A stretch of DNA of 20,583 nt from an uncultured Oscillospiraceae bacterium (lineage in GTDB: Bacteria; Bacillota; Clostridia; Oscillospirales; Oscillospiraceae), in assembly GCA_900763675.1 (NCBI GenBank), contig CAAFLE010000091.1, forward strand, positions 1-20,583, given 5' to 3'. The position numbers and the translations under genes are program-made. Of this stretch, positions 14,767 through 20,583 are shown in pieces. The notes below the pieces were generated by a model, which was given only the letters and a program-made list of their open reading frames with translations, searched no databases and was not told the origin of the DNA. Every line of letters starts with the position of its first letter. The stretch's first letter is position 1.

Positions 14767-15843
14767 TCAATTCAAAACGAGAATGGCGGTGGACATCTGG
14801 CGCATACCGATGATGTTCGAGCCGCGGGTGATCTGCTCGCCGTTGTAGTACATCAGCGAGGACGAGCCGCCGTCGAGGTTCGCGGCGTTGACCGCGCCGC
14901 GGTCATACATGATCTTGGCGATGTCGTCATACGTCGCGCCCATGCTGTCGGGCTTGCGCCCCTCGATGACCATCAGGAGAATGGTGCCGTCCGAACACTG
15001 ACCGATGCACGTGCGCGGGTTCATGCCGCCGCCGAGATTGGTCTGCAGCTCGCCGTCCTTCACCAGAACCGGGCCGGGAGAGAAGCTGACTGCGCTCATG
15101 AGTCCGAGATCAAGCGCCTGCTGTCCGGACATATCGCCGACGTGGAGAATGTGATCGGCGTCAAAGCCGACAACGTTGAGATACCATGTGCCGGGATCGC
15201 CGTAGGCAATGGCGCCGTCGCGCATGACGAGACCGTCGGGAATGCCGCCGTTGCCGCCTCCGCCCGGATCGTAGAAGCCGCCGGCGTTCGTACCGCCGAT
15301 GGCGTTGTATTTTTCAATAAACTCATAGAGATAAAGCCCGTGGTAGTTCGCGCCGTAGGCGTCGAGCGTGCCGACGACGACCTTCGACGGATCGCGGATG
15401 ATCATGAGCTTTCCTTTGAACGTCGAACCCTTGATGTCCACGACCTCCATCCACTCGCCGCTCTCGCCGGTGTTCTCTGACGGGTCGGCCACGACGACCT
15501 GCCCCGCGTTGGTGTTTTCGTCTTCCACGGTGCGGCCGTCCTCGTAGGGCAGCTCGACAAAATTGTTGTCCGGCGCCGGTTCATCGTCCGTGGAGGTGCT
15601 GACGGGATGCAAAATCGCGTCCACCTGCGCATCGGAGAGATACCAGTGCGGCAAAAACTTCAGTGCGCTTGTCTCATTGGTGGACAGCACAAAAAGCCGC
15701 TTTGCTTCCTGCGACGGTCCGTGGGTCAGAACGCCCATCACGCCCAGCAGAAAAACGGCAAACAGCAGTATGGTGACCAGCAGGATCAGCAAAATGCGTC
15801 CGACGACGCGAAGAATCCCGCCGGCTGCGCTGCGTTCACGCAT
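14767..15843 (-). CDS. Phosphodiester glycosidase family protein (NAGPA domain), membrane-anchored
   Basis: The protein has 358 residues from the ATG at 15843 (GTGAGG eight bases upstream). A short basic N-terminus is followed by one membrane helix (12-38), a linker rich in Asp/Glu/Thr (84-130), and a NAGPA/DUF2233 domain (about 142-358) with GGTNAGGFYDPGG (183-195), MNPRTCIGQ (274-282) and NLDGGSSS (322-329). The human relative removes GlcNAc from a phosphodiester; bacterial ones act on phosphodiester-linked sugars of envelope polymers. It should face outside. An in-frame TTG at 15921 lies upstream of the predicted promoter and is rejected. The stop is close to the next gene start, so the operon is tightly packed. 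Confidence 0.85.
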   Translation of the reverse strand: MRERSAAGGILRVVGRILLILLVTILLFAVFLLGVMGVLTHGPSQEAKRLFVLSTNETSALKFLPHWYLSDAQVDAILHPVSTSTDDEPAPDNNFVELPYEDGRTVEDENTNAGQVVVADPSENTGESGEWMEVVDIKGSTFKGKLMIIRDPSKVVVGTLDAYGANYHGLYLYEFIEKYNAIGGTNAGGFYDPGGGGNGGIPDGLVMRDGAIAYGDPGTWYLNVVGFDADHILHVGDMSGQQALDLGLMSAVSFSPGPVLVKDGELQTNLGGGMNPRTCIGQCSDGTILLMVIEGRKPDSMGATYDDIAKIMYDRGAVNAANLDGGSSSLMYYNGEQITRGSNIIGMRQMSTAILVLN

Positions 15844-15879
15844 GGTTTCATCCTCACTCTCACATAAAGATACCAAATT

Positions 15880-15909
15880 AGTATACACCAGAACGGCGTC
15901 TTTTGACAA
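15880..15909 (-). promoter_or_regulatory. Promoter of the surface-glycan operon
   Basis: Reading leftward, a -35 TTGTCA (15909-15904), an 18-base spacer and a -10 TATACT (15885-15880) predict a start near 15873. This is about 30 bases before the ATG of the phosphodiester glycosidase gene, so the leader is short. No operator is obvious. Confidence 0.75.
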
Positions 15910-15979
15910 GTTCCTTATCAAATAAAATCCTCGTCATTTCTTAGACGAAGTGTTCCGCTTTTTGGTTCTGCTTTTCGGC

Positions 15980-16019
15980 AAAAAAAGAACCTCCGCGGCG
16001 GCTTGCGCCGCTGCGGAGG
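15980..16019 (-). terminator. Intrinsic terminator downstream of thiT
   Basis: A 13-bp stem with one G-U type pair (15990-16002 with 16007-16019) is followed, reading leftward, by TTC and a run of seven T residues. It lies 17 bases beyond the thiT stop and separates it from the leftward surface-glycan promoter. Confidence 0.88.
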
Positions 16020-16036
16020 CTCCAAGAGAGGATGGC

Positions 16037-16573
16037 TTACTGTTCCGGCTGCAGGAGCTTCGTCTTTTTGGAGAGGAAGTAGATGACGATCGCCGCGATG
16101 AGCCAGTTGAACGCGGTATAGATGAAGTTGTAGAGGAACGAATAGAACCACACGTTCGTCATGCCGATACCGAGGAACGTTTCCGGCATATATTCGCCCC
16201 AGACGATCACGCCGCTGAGAACGAACGAAAGAAGAGCGCCGAGAGCGCCGATCACGGTGCCGAGGACCGGCTTCTTCGGCGTAAGACCGGCGAGACCGGT
16301 CAGCGCGTAGGCGAGCGCATAGTCGAGCAGGAGCGACTGCCAGCCGTAAGCGATGCCGCCGCCGATGATCGCCTTGAGAACGCCGAATACGAGACCCGCG
16401 CCCATGCCCCAGACGGGACCGCGCCGCAGCGCGAACACCATCAGCGGAATGAAGAGCAGGTTCATCGATCCGCCCTGTGCGAACAGATCGAACTTGAGGA
16501 AGTTGAGCACGACCGCCATGGCGACCATGATGGCTCCCTCGCAGAGTGTGCGGGTGGTCTGTTTGCTTTTCAT
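16037..16573 (-). CDS. thiT: Energy-coupled thiamine transporter S-component ThiT
   Basis: This 178-residue hydrophobic protein has about six membrane helices and the ThiT-type pattern LLLDYALAYALTGLAG (81-96), a GEY turn (126-128) and YSFLYNF (144-150), where family members bind thiamine. ThiT binds thiamine in the membrane and works with a shared EcfA/EcfA'/EcfT module, which must be encoded elsewhere. The chosen ATG has GGAGGG about eight bases upstream. A longer in-frame start at 16660 would begin inside the riboswitch and is rejected. The TPP riboswitch directly upstream confirms the thiamine link. Confidence 0.93.
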   Translation of the reverse strand: MKSKQTTRTLCEGAIMVAMAVVLNFLKFDLFAQGGSMNLLFIPLMVFALRRGPVWGMGAGLVFGVLKAIIGGGIAYGWQSLLLDYALAYALTGLAGLTPKKPVLGTVIGALGALLSFVLSGVIVWGEYMPETFLGIGMTNVWFYSFLYNFIYTAFNWLIAAIVIYFLSKKTKLLQPEQ

Positions 16574-16588
16574 AAAAAGCCCTCCAAT

Positions 16589-16622
16589 AAAAAAATCAGC
16601 CACCCGATCCCGGACGTGGCTG
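16589..16622 (-). terminator. Riboswitch expression-platform terminator
   Basis: A 7-bp stem (CAGCCAC at 16616-16622 on the minus strand with 16597-16603) encloses a 12-base GC-rich loop and is followed, reading leftward, by a T-rich run. It sits between the TPP aptamer and the thiT ribosome site. TPP binding probably favours this hairpin and stops transcription before thiT. Confidence 0.85.
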
Positions 16623-16640
16623 AAAGACAAATACCATATA

Positions 16641-16751
16641 GGCACTCCCTCCGCCGGCATTACCCGGATCAGGTCAAAGCCGCCCGAAAGCGGCTAAAGG
16701 GTACCGGCGCTTCGATTCACACCGTCTCAGCCGGGAAAACCCAGCACCCCT
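16641..16751 (-). ncRNA. TPP riboswitch (THI element) aptamer
   Basis: Read on the minus strand the conserved THI-box elements appear in order: GGGGTGCTGGG, GGCTGAGACGG, ACCCTTTAGCCG, GACCTGATCCGGGTAATGCC and GGAGGGAGTGCC. The 5' GGTGCT pairs with the 3' AGTGCC to close P1. The CTGAGA and CTGATC...GGGTAATGCC motifs are the pyrimidine-sensing and pyrophosphate-sensing sides. The region between them forms an extra hairpin (GCCGC/GCGGC type). It lies upstream of a terminator and the thiamine transporter gene, so it should repress thiT when TPP is plentiful. Confidence 0.95.
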
Positions 16752-16764
16752 GTTCTGTGACCGT

Positions 16765-16793
16765 ATCATACCGCACGAAAAGCGGAAATGCAA
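16765..16793 (-). promoter_or_regulatory. Promoter of the TPP riboswitch-thiT transcript
   Basis: On the minus strand a -35 TTGCAT (16793-16788), a 17-base spacer and a -10 TATGAT (16770-16765) predict a start near 16758, just upstream of the aptamer P1 stem. The promoter is back to back with the rightward ABC promoter. Confidence 0.7.
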
Positions 16794-16822
16794 GCGCAAC
16801 TTTGACGAATTGCACCGCAGAC

Positions 16823-16851
16823 TTGACCGCGCATTGCACAAAAGCTATAAT
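16823..16851 (+). promoter_or_regulatory. Promoter of the fused ABC transporter gene
   Basis: A -35 TTGACC (16823-16828), a 17-base spacer and a consensus -10 TATAAT (16846-16851) predict a start near 16858, giving a leader of about 28 bases. No operator or riboswitch is visible on this side. Confidence 0.85.
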
Positions 16852-16885
16852 AAAATGTCAATTAACTGAAAGGACGGACCTTTCT

Positions 16886-19213
16886 ATGCTGCAACTTAAA
16901 AACGCCGCGCTGGAATCCGCCGCGGGGAAGAGGAGCGTCCATGCGCTCCGCTGTCTGAATCTCGTGCTGCCGGAGACCGGTCTTGTTGTTCTGACGGGCG
17001 CTTCCGGGAGCGGGAAAACGGCGCTTTTGCATCTTCTTGCCATGACGGAGGAGCCCTCCCGCGGCGAGATACTGGTATATGGAGAGAATACGGCGAGGTG
17101 GAACGAAAAACGCCGCGCCGCATGGCGGCGGGAGATCGCCGCGGCGGACGAGACGCTGCTTTTCGAGGACCTGACGCTCGGAGAAAACGCGGAGCGTGCC
17201 GCCGTGCTGGCGGGCTTTTCCCGCCGGGACAGCCGTGAAAACGCCCGGGAAGCGCTTGCGCTGTTCGGGCTGGAGGGCGCCGCGGAGGTGTATCCCGACC
17301 GCCTTTCCGGGGAGGAACGGCGGCTCGGTGCGCTCGCCTGTGCGCTCGCCCGAAAAAGCCGCGTGCTGCTTGCGGACGAACCGGCGGACGGCATGAGCGC
17401 CGAGAGCGGCGAGACGGTGCGCTCGGCGCTGCGCGAAGCGGGAAAGGAGCAGCTCGTCGTCGCCGCGGCGCGAAATGCCGATGCGTTCGGCGAGGATGTA
17501 CGCATTATAACGCTCGAGGACGGGCAGATCGTCTCCGATTCGGACGAGACCGGCGAAGAGACCGCCGTCAGGCACGAGAGCGTTGCGGGAGCCTCCGGCG
17601 CGGAGCGTCTGCGCATGGCGTTTTCCAATCTGAAAAAGAAAAAGAGCCGCGTTCTGCCGCGGCTGCTCGCGCCGTTCTGCGCCGTGCTGCTCGTCTCGCT
17701 CCTCTTCGCGGCGTTTGCCGGCGGCGAGCAAAGCGCGAAGAACGCGGAAACGGCGATGCTCTCTGCGTATCCCGTGACGCTTGACCGCGAGAGCGTCCCC
17801 TCCGGCGATCTCAACGCGCTCGGCGACTGGCTGGACGGGCATACGGATGAAACGACGGTGTCCGTGCAGCGGCGCTATGCCATCACGCCGCGCATTTACA
17901 GCGGCGACGCCGCCGCCGGGATCGAAGCGCTCAACCGCGAGGAAAACGGCACGCTCTGGACGCAGCTCCCGGAGGGGGAGACGCTGCGGCAGCTGCGCTA
18001 TACGCTCGTATCCGGGCGCTGGCCCGAGCGGTACGACGAGGCGGCGGTGCTGCTCGACGAGCGCGGCAGAGTGGACGAGAGCTGTCTTAAAGCGCTCGGG
18101 CTGGACAGCACGGCAAACGCGAACATCGGCTACACGGAGCTTCTCCGTCTCTCTTTCCGCGTGCTGCTGCCGAGCGACGAGTATGTGCAGAATGTAGACG
18201 GCACATGGGGCTATATGGGCGGGGATGAAGCGTATCTCTCCGCAAAGATCGCCGCATCCCAGCGGCTGAACATCGTCGGCATTCTCCGTCCGGCGGGCGA
18301 AGCGCCGGGCGAGAGCTCGACCGGCGGCGCGGCATATCTCCCGGAGCTTATGAACTGGACGGTCGAGACCGTTCTCGGCAGCGCTCTTGTGCAGGCGCAG
18401 ACGGCGTCGCCCGATACGGACATCCTCACCGGTCTGCCCATTGATACCGAGGGCGTATACGCGCAGGACGAAGCCGGCCGGCGCGCCGCGCTGCGCGGCT
18501 ATGCCGTCGGGCAGACCCCGGCGCAGCAGGCGTCGATGGCGGCGGAGCTTACCGGCGCGGCGGTCGAGACCGAGCGGGCGCAGGACGTGCTGCTGCAAAC
18601 GATCGCCGCGCTCTCCGGCGACGCGCTGGAAAACGCCTTTGCCCGGTACATCGCCTCCGGCGTCTCCTCCGGCTCGCTGGAGGGGAATCTCCGCGCTTTC
18701 GGCGCGGAGGCGGCGCAGACCGTGACGCAGCTCCGGCTCTATGCCGCAAACTTCCCGGCGCGGGAAACACTCGGCGCGGTGCTGCGCGGCTATACCGAGA
18801 CCGTGACCTATTCCGACCCCGCCGCCGGCATCGTGCAGCCGGGACTGACGCTTCTGAACAGCGCCGCGGATACCGACCGTCTCGGCGCGATCCTCGCCGC
18901 CATACTGGCGGGCGCGGCGGTCGTTCTCGTCTCGGCGCTTGCCGCGTCAGCGCGGAAAAAGGAGCTTTTGCGCTTCCGCGCTCTGGGGCTTGCCGCGCCG
19001 CAGGGCGTGATCGGCGCGGAGAGCCTGCTGCTGGGGCTTTTCGGCGGCGTGCTGGGCGCGGGGGCGGCGTATGCCGTGTGTGCGCTGCTCGGCGCTCTCG
19101 GCGGCGCGGCGCTTGTTCTCTCGTGGCAGACGGCGGCGGCATCGGCGCTCGGCGCGGCGCTGCTTTCGTGGGCGTCCGGCGTTCTTGCCGCGTCGGGTAC
19201 GATGAAAAAATAA
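16886..19213 (+). CDS. MacB-type ABC transporter, ATP-binding domain fused to FtsX-like permease
   Basis: From the ATG at 16886 (AAAGGA about 11 bases upstream) the product has 775 residues. The ATPase domain (about 1-230) shows Walker A GASGSGKT (38-45), signature LSGEE (140-144) and Walker B VLLADEP (160-166). The Q-loop region reads EIAAADETLLFEDLT, with no Gln at the expected place, and the H-loop region reads VVAAARNADAF, without His. One membrane helix (about 256-278) is followed by a large extracellular domain (about 280-660). Three C-terminal helices follow (about 665-687, 707-738, 741-768), the MacB/LolCDE-type topology. Such proteins work by mechanotransmission in export or peptide resistance. 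A single fused polypeptide without accessory genes is seen. Activity of the ATPase is uncertain. Confidence 0.82.
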   Translation: MLQLKNAALESAAGKRSVHALRCLNLVLPETGLVVLTGASGSGKTALLHLLAMTEEPSRGEILVYGENTARWNEKRRAAWRREIAAADETLLFEDLTLGENAERAAVLAGFSRRDSRENAREALALFGLEGAAEVYPDRLSGEERRLGALACALARKSRVLLADEPADGMSAESGETVRSALREAGKEQLVVAAARNADAFGEDVRIITLEDGQIVSDSDETGEETAVRHESVAGASGAERLRMAFSNLKKKKSRVLPRLLAPFCAVLLVSLLFAAFAGGEQSAKNAETAMLSAYPVTLDRESVPSGDLNALGDWLDGHTDETTVSVQRRYAITPRIYSGDAAAGIEALNREENGTLWTQLPEGETLRQLRYTLVSGRWPERYDEAAVLLDERGRVDESCLKALGLDSTANANIGYTELLRLSFRVLLPSDEYVQNVDGTWGYMGGDEAYLSAKIAASQRLNIVGILRPAGEAPGESSTGGAAYLPELMNWTVETVLGSALVQAQTASPDTDILTGLPIDTEGVYAQDEAGRRAALRGYAVGQTPAQQASMAAELTGAAVETERAQDVLLQTIAALSGDALENAFARYIASGVSSGSLEGNLRAFGAEAAQTVTQLRLYAANFPARETLGAVLRGYTETVTYSDPAAGIVQPGLTLLNSAADTDRLGAILAAILAGAAVVLVSALAASARKKELLRFRALGLAAPQGVIGAESLLLGLFGGVLGAGAAYAVCALLGALGGAALVLSWQTAAASALGAALLSWASGVLAASGTMKK

Positions 19214-19280
19214 GGAAATAAAAAATAGTAGAATTTTTCTCTCTGCCGCAAGATGATTTTAGGTCGGTTGAGGGATTAGA

Positions 19281-19336
19281 AAACGCCGGAAACCCGCATA
19301 AACTCTATGTTTTTGCGTGTTCTCGGCGTTTCTTTT
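19281..19336 (+). terminator. Putative terminator after the ABC gene
   Basis: AAACGCCG (19281-19288) pairs perfectly with CGGCGTTT (19324-19331), with further partial pairing inside (ACCCGCA against TGCGTGT), and a CTTTT run follows. It lies 68 bases after the ABC stop and faces the convergent integrase gene, so it may act in both directions. The 68 bases between the stop and the hairpin show nothing recognisable. Confidence 0.6.
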
Positions 19337-19365
19337 ATCGCCTGTATTAGTGGTGCTTTTTCGGT

Positions 19366-19391
19366 AAATGGTGCCCAAATGGTGCCCAAAT
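19366..19391. repeat. 11-bp tandem direct repeats next to the integrase gene
   Basis: AAATGGTGCCC occurs twice without a gap (19366-19376 and 19377-19387), followed by a partial third copy AAAT. Short direct repeats close to a tyrosine integrase gene often are arm-type integrase binding sites or part of the attachment site. They lie just past the integrase stop, in the 50 bases before it, where the composition also begins to change. The att core itself cannot be defined from one end. Confidence 0.5.
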
Positions 19392-19441
19392 CCCACGCGG
19401 GGCTATAAAACGATATAAGAAGCGGTAAAGAGATACAGCGG

Positions 19442-20583
19442 TTAAAGCTCTAAATCGCTGCTCTTTTTCTTTGCCGCGCTCTTTGCTTTCTTCGGCTCGG
19501 CTTTCTCTGCCTTTGCCGGGTCAGACTGTTTGACCGCCCCATGATAAGCGTCTAAGACTTCTTTCTTGCGTTCAAGCCGCACGTCCACATAACGGGCGGT
19601 AACAGCTTCAAAGTTCATAGACAGTCCAAGCGATACGCCGATACCCGCAAGCGTATGTCCTAACACTTCGCCTACGGTGTAGAAGTCGCCTGTCAGTTGG
19701 TGCATATTCGTAGCCGCCGTATGGCGTAAATCGTGAAAGCGGATATGCGGCATATTCAAATCTTCAAGCAGCTTTCCAAACTGGGAAGATACCCACGACG
19801 CGGAGATAGGGGAACCGTCCGGCTTCGCTACAACAAGGTCATTGTCATAGTATGGCTTTCCGTCTTTTTCTGCCTGTTCGCGCTGCGCTTCCTGCATAGC
19901 AAACTGTTTGAGGAAGAACGGGCGGGCAAGCTCTGTGATAGGCAGCTTTCGCCCGTTGGATTTCGGCGGTGCCATTTCCTCAATGACTTTTGTTTTCGAC
20001 GGCACCTTAAAGGGTAGCTGCTCGGAAACGTCAAAGGTGTTGTTTTCCAAATCCACATTACGCCAGCGCAAGCCCAGGATTTCAGAACGGCGCATACCGT
20101 AAAGCCCGCCTAAGATAACGGGCATTTCCCAAACGGTACCCTCGACGCGCTGCATAAGGGCTTTTACCTGTTCCGGCGTATAAGGGTCGGGGGTCTTGTC
20201 GCTCTTTCCAAACTTCGTAAGCGTGTCCTTTGCTGCGTTTGTTTCGATATAGCGGTATTTCCGGGCATGGCTCAACGCCACGCTCAAAACACGCTTTGCC
20301 CCGGCTGCGGTGGACGGTTTCAAGCCTTTGTCAATAATCTGCTGAAACATTTTGTCTACCATAGCGGGGGTAAGCTGATTAAGGGCAACGCCGCCGATAT
20401 ATGGCGTGATGTAGTTTGCAATCGTTCTTTTGTACCCGTCGTAAGTAGAGGGGCGCAAGTTCACTCTTGCATAGCTTTCTACCCATTCATTCAGATAGCT
20501 TGCAACGGTCTGTTTCCGCTGTGAAGCGATAGACGCAATCTGTCCCGGATTATGGAGCTTTGCTTTCATCTCTGCTTCATGCT
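19442..20583 (-). CDS. Tyrosine-type site-specific integrase, 5' end outside window
   Basis: The reading frame is open to the right edge of the window, so the N-terminus (usually an arm-binding domain) is missing. The visible 375+ residues contain a SAM-like core-binding domain (about 20-125, numbering from the Met at 20569) and a catalytic domain. Catalytic residues are R160 (GLYGMRRSEI), H279 and R282 (HDLRHTA), H305 (LGH) and probable nucleophile Y327 (TARYVDV). The gap from H305 to Y327 is about 22 residues, longer than the ~10 usual in Tn916/phage-type integrases. A Lys/Ala-rich tail (350-375) follows. The lower GC than the genes to the left suggests a transferred element extending rightward; the 3' end faces the direct repeats. 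Confidence 0.88.
   Translation of the reverse strand, partial: HEAEMKAKLHNPGQIASIASQRKQTVASYLNEWVESYARVNLRPSTYDGYKRTIANYITPYIGGVALNQLTPAMVDKMFQQIIDKGLKPSTAAGAKRVLSVALSHARKYRYIETNAAKDTLTKFGKSDKTPDPYTPEQVKALMQRVEGTVWEMPVILGGLYGMRRSEILGLRWRNVDLENNTFDVSEQLPFKVPSKTKVIEEMAPPKSNGRKLPITELARPFFLKQFAMQEAQREQAEKDGKPYYDNDLVVAKPDGSPISASWVSSQFGKLLEDLNMPHIRFHDLRHTAATNMHQLTGDFYTVGEVLGHTLAGIGVSLGLSMNFEAVTARYVDVRLERKKEVLDAYHGAVKQSDPAKAEKAEPKKAKSAAKKKSSDLEL

Noticed and set aside
13286..14848. A 520-codon plus-strand frame
   Set aside because: It is antisense to the membrane protein gene, has no ribosome site, and reflects the GC-rich repeat DNA.
15950..16885. N-terminal extension of the ABC transporter frame back to 15950
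   Set aside because: The extension runs through thiT, the TPP riboswitch and two promoters. The ABC protein starts sensibly at 16886 with its own promoter and ribosome site.
16862..18598. A 578-codon minus-strand frame within the ABC gene
   Set aside because: It is antisense to Walker motifs and membrane segments of the fused transporter and shows only low-complexity Arg/Ala composition.

Overview
The window looks like a chromosome segment of a high-GC Clostridia bacterium, probably of the Oscillospirales gut group. The reasons are strong AAGGAG/GGAGG ribosome sites, sigma-A style TTGACA/TATAAT promoters, a lipoprotein-anchored binding protein, a TPP riboswitch driving an ECF thiamine S-component, and intrinsic terminators with long T-tracts. 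The genus-level placement is inference; no rRNA or tRNA is present.

Region 1 (1-12038) is a divergent sugar/N-glycoside-type catabolic locus. Leftward run a LacI-family repressor and a UlaE-like epimerase. Rightward runs one operon: a PotD-like lipoprotein, two PotB/PotC-like permeases, a PotA-like ATPase, an L-rhamnose isomerase, an inosine-uridine type nucleoside hydrolase, a YqhD/BDH-type iron alcohol dehydrogenase and a 706-residue ADP-ribosylglycohydrolase-family protein with extra C-terminal beta domains. Most junctions are 4-base overlaps or short gaps. A perfect 19-bp palindrome just downstream of a strong promoter, and a weaker copy in front of the repressor gene, suggest that the LacI protein controls both arms. 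The logic I infer is import of a probably cationic sugar conjugate, release of the sugar by the two hydrolases, then isomerisation, epimerisation and reduction. No sugar kinase or aldolase is in the window.

Region 2 (12037-15909) is a leftward surface-glycan operon: a NAGPA-type phosphodiester glycosidase, a single-pass membrane protein with a six-copy Arg/Pro-rich repeat, a DPM1-like glycosyltransferase and a GtrA-type small membrane protein. This combination fits lipid-linked sugar transfer to the cell surface.

Region 3 (15980-19336) has thiT behind a TPP riboswitch (leftward) and, divergently, a MacB-type ABC transporter with ATPase and permease fused; its ATPase lacks the expected Q-loop and H-loop residues.

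Region 4 (about 19366-20583) has visibly lower GC and holds the edge of a mobile element: short 11-bp tandem repeats and a tyrosine integrase whose 5' end runs off the window.
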